Of a DNA stretch of 64,000 bases, positions 62,604-64,000 are shown piece by piece (position 1 is the stretch's first letter; every line of letters starts with the position of its first letter). The stretch is from an uncultured Draconibacterium sp. (GTDB taxonomy: Bacteria > Bacteroidota > Bacteroidia > Bacteroidales > Prolixibacteraceae), in contig NZ_OY781464.1 of NCBI RefSeq assembly GCF_963676735.1, positions 4,869,001 through 4,933,000 of the forward strand. Direction: 5' to 3'. Made by a program: the position numbers and the translations under genes. The notes under the pieces were generated by a model, which worked only from the letters and a program-made list of their open reading frames with translations, was not told the DNA's origin and searched no databases.

Positions 62604-64000
62604 TTATTTCTTTTTGTTGGCAATTTCAATATTTACTTTTTGCCCTCTGAACCGGGCATTTTTAAATGCTTTTACCAACTCGTTTTCGTACCTCGAGTCG
62701 ATTTCGAAAAATGAGAAGCCTTTCAACACTTCGATGCTGCCAATATCGATGCTTTTGCCCGGAGTGTTTTGGTTAATTAAATCGATGATGGCTCGTTTGT
62801 TGACGCCACTTTTTTTACCAAGGCTAAAAAAGAAACGCGACATATTACCTCTGTTTCCACGGCCTTTTCCCCGGTCGCCACGTTCACGTCCGTCGCGTCC
62901 GCCTTTTCTACGTTCGCCCCGCATCGATTCCTTCTCGCGGGCTTCGTCAACATTTATATCTTTGGCGTTTTCGTAGTATTTTAAAAAGCGGTTAAACTCG
63001 ACTGATACAAAATGTTTTATCAGATCTTCCCGCTCGAGCCAGGCTAGTTTTTTATAAATAACCGGCATAAATTCGCCAATCTGTTCGTTGTTAACTTCCA
63101 CTTTTTCAACCTTGTCAATAAGGTTGAAGAGTTGTTTTTCGCAAATTTCTTTTCCTAAAGGAACCGCAACTTTTAGGAATTTCTTACCAACTTTTTTTTC
63201 TACATCGCGTAGTTTTCCTTTCTCGCGCATGTGTATCAGCGTAATTGAAATTCCTCGTTTTCCGGCACGTCCTGTTCGTCCGCTACGGTGGATGTATACC
63301 TCCGGGTCGTCGGGCAGGTTATAGTTAATTACGTGGGTAAGGTCGTTAACGTCGAGCCCGCGTGCGGCAACATCGGTAGCTACCAGCATTTGCAGGTGTT
63401 TGCTTCGGAAACGCGACATTACGTGGTCGCGCTGCGCCTGCGAAAGATCGCCATGCAGTGCATCGGCATTATAACCGTCTTGCATTAACTTGTCGGCCAC
63501 ATCTTTAGTTTCGGCACGTGTACGGCAAAAAATAATGCCATAAATATTCGGGTTAATATCGGCTACCCGTTTTAGTGCAATATAGCGGTCTTTGGCATGT
63601 ACCAGGTAGTAATTATGCTCCACATTTTCAGCGGCTGTATTTTTTTTGCCCACTGAAATTTCATGCGGATCGGTCATGTATTTGTTGGCAATGGAGACAA
63701 TTTCTTTAGGCATGGTTGCCGAAAACAACAAGGTTTGTTTTTCTGCCGGAGTGTCGGCCAAGATAGCATCCAGGTCGTCTTTAAATCCCATCGAAAGCAT
63801 TTCGTCTGCTTCATCAAGTACCAACCACTTAATCTCGTGTACCCTTAGTTTTTTTCGTTTTATCAGGTCGAGCGTACGGCCCGGTGTTCCCACAACAATT
63901 TGAGCTCCTTTTTCAAGAGCCGTAATTTGCTTTCTGATGTCGGAACCGCCATATAAAGTTGCAATTTTTGCTCCGTTAATATTTTTCGAAAAGTTCTGCA
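62604..64000 (-). CDS. DEAD-box ATP-dependent RNA helicase, N-terminus outside window
   Basis: The frame continues without a stop to the right edge, so the start is not in the window. At least 465 residues are visible. Seen are TLYGGSDIRKQITALEKGAQ, VGTPGRTLDLI, LDEADEMLSMGF, LFSATMP, IIFCRTRAETKDVADKL, VATDVAARGLDVNDL and HRSGRTGRAG, that is motifs Ib to VI. After an RGG-like basic stretch (about 130 residues before the end) comes a DbpA-type RNA-binding domain (FFFSLGKKSGVNKRAIIDLI; VLKGFSFFEIDSRYENELVK), as in DeaD/CsdA. It likely acts in ribosome assembly or RNA unwinding at low temperature. Confidence 0.96.
   Translation of the reverse strand, partial: QNFSKNINGAKIATLYGGSDIRKQITALEKGAQIVVGTPGRTLDLIKRKKLRVHEIKWLVLDEADEMLSMGFKDDLDAILADTPAEKQTLLFSATMPKEIVSIANKYMTDPHEISVGKKNTAAENVEHNYYLVHAKDRYIALKRVADINPNIYGIIFCRTRAETKDVADKLMQDGYNADALHGDLSQAQRDHVMSRFRSKHLQMLVATDVAARGLDVNDLTHVINYNLPDDPEVYIHRSGRTGRAGKRGISITLIHMREKGKLRDVEKKVGKKFLKVAVPLGKEICEKQLFNLIDKVEKVEVNNEQIGEFMPVIYKKLAWLEREDLIKHFVSVEFNRFLKYYENAKDINVDEAREKESMRGERRKGGRDGRERGDRGKGRGNRGNMSRFFFSLGKKSGVNKRAIIDLINQNTPGKSIDIGSIEVLKGFSFFEIDSRYENELVKAFKNARFRGQKVNIEIANKKK

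Overview
The window reads as a Bacteroidota chromosome segment, probably a marine or sediment member of the Bacteroidales/Marinilabiliales. The basis is a SusC/SusD pair, a hybrid two-component regulator, T9SS sorting tails, TTG-N20-TAnnTTTG promoters instead of strong Shine-Dalgarno sites, and AT-rich spacers. The species cannot be fixed from sequence alone.

Region 1 (1-1.4 kb): the 3' end of an AbiEii-type nucleotidyltransferase gene, then about 1.1 kb of decayed DNA with remnants of an FAD-dependent oxidoreductase and a GH29 fucosidase.

Region 2 (1.4-31.1 kb): a polysaccharide utilisation locus, nearly all on the minus strand. It holds an HTCS regulator, SusC, SusD, a GH3 enzyme, two right-handed beta-helix proteins, five S1-type sulfatases, two GH29 fucosidases and a GH43-like protein with CBM32 and Fn3 modules. 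The likely substrate is a sulfated, fucose-containing glycan. One sulfatase and one beta-helix protein carry T9SS tails, so a secreted or surface stage precedes SusCD uptake. A degenerate partial copy of one sulfatase lies at 19.6-19.9 kb.

Region 3 (31.4-36.6 kb): a mobilisation and replication module of small Bacteroidota mobile elements: membrane protein, relaxase, MobC-like protein, oriT-like hairpins, Toprim primase, iteron-like repeats, SF3/DUF5906-like helicase, HTH protein, membrane protein.

Region 4 (36.66-57.36 kb): a genomic island inserted at the 3' end of a tRNA-Met(CAT) gene, bounded by a 45-bp duplication of the tRNA 3' end. It carries a tyrosine integrase, an HTH protein, a RadC-like protein and a complete type I R-M locus. 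That locus has a PrrC/RloC-like ATPase-nuclease gene between hsdS and hsdR, and TAEL-type repeats in HsdS. Next comes a compact operon (small ORF, HExxH protein, unknown 221-aa protein, SIR2-domain protein) with its own consensus promoter; this is the best candidate for an undescribed defence system. A FISUMP lipoprotein, an SF2 helicase-like protein lacking the Walker A lysine and two unknown proteins follow.

Region 5 (57.4-64 kb): core-like genome with the intact tRNA-Met, a Tat-exported Gfo/Idh/MocA protein, AhpC-type peroxiredoxin and OsmC protein, a LytTR/histidine kinase pair, and a DEAD-box RNA helicase running off the right edge.
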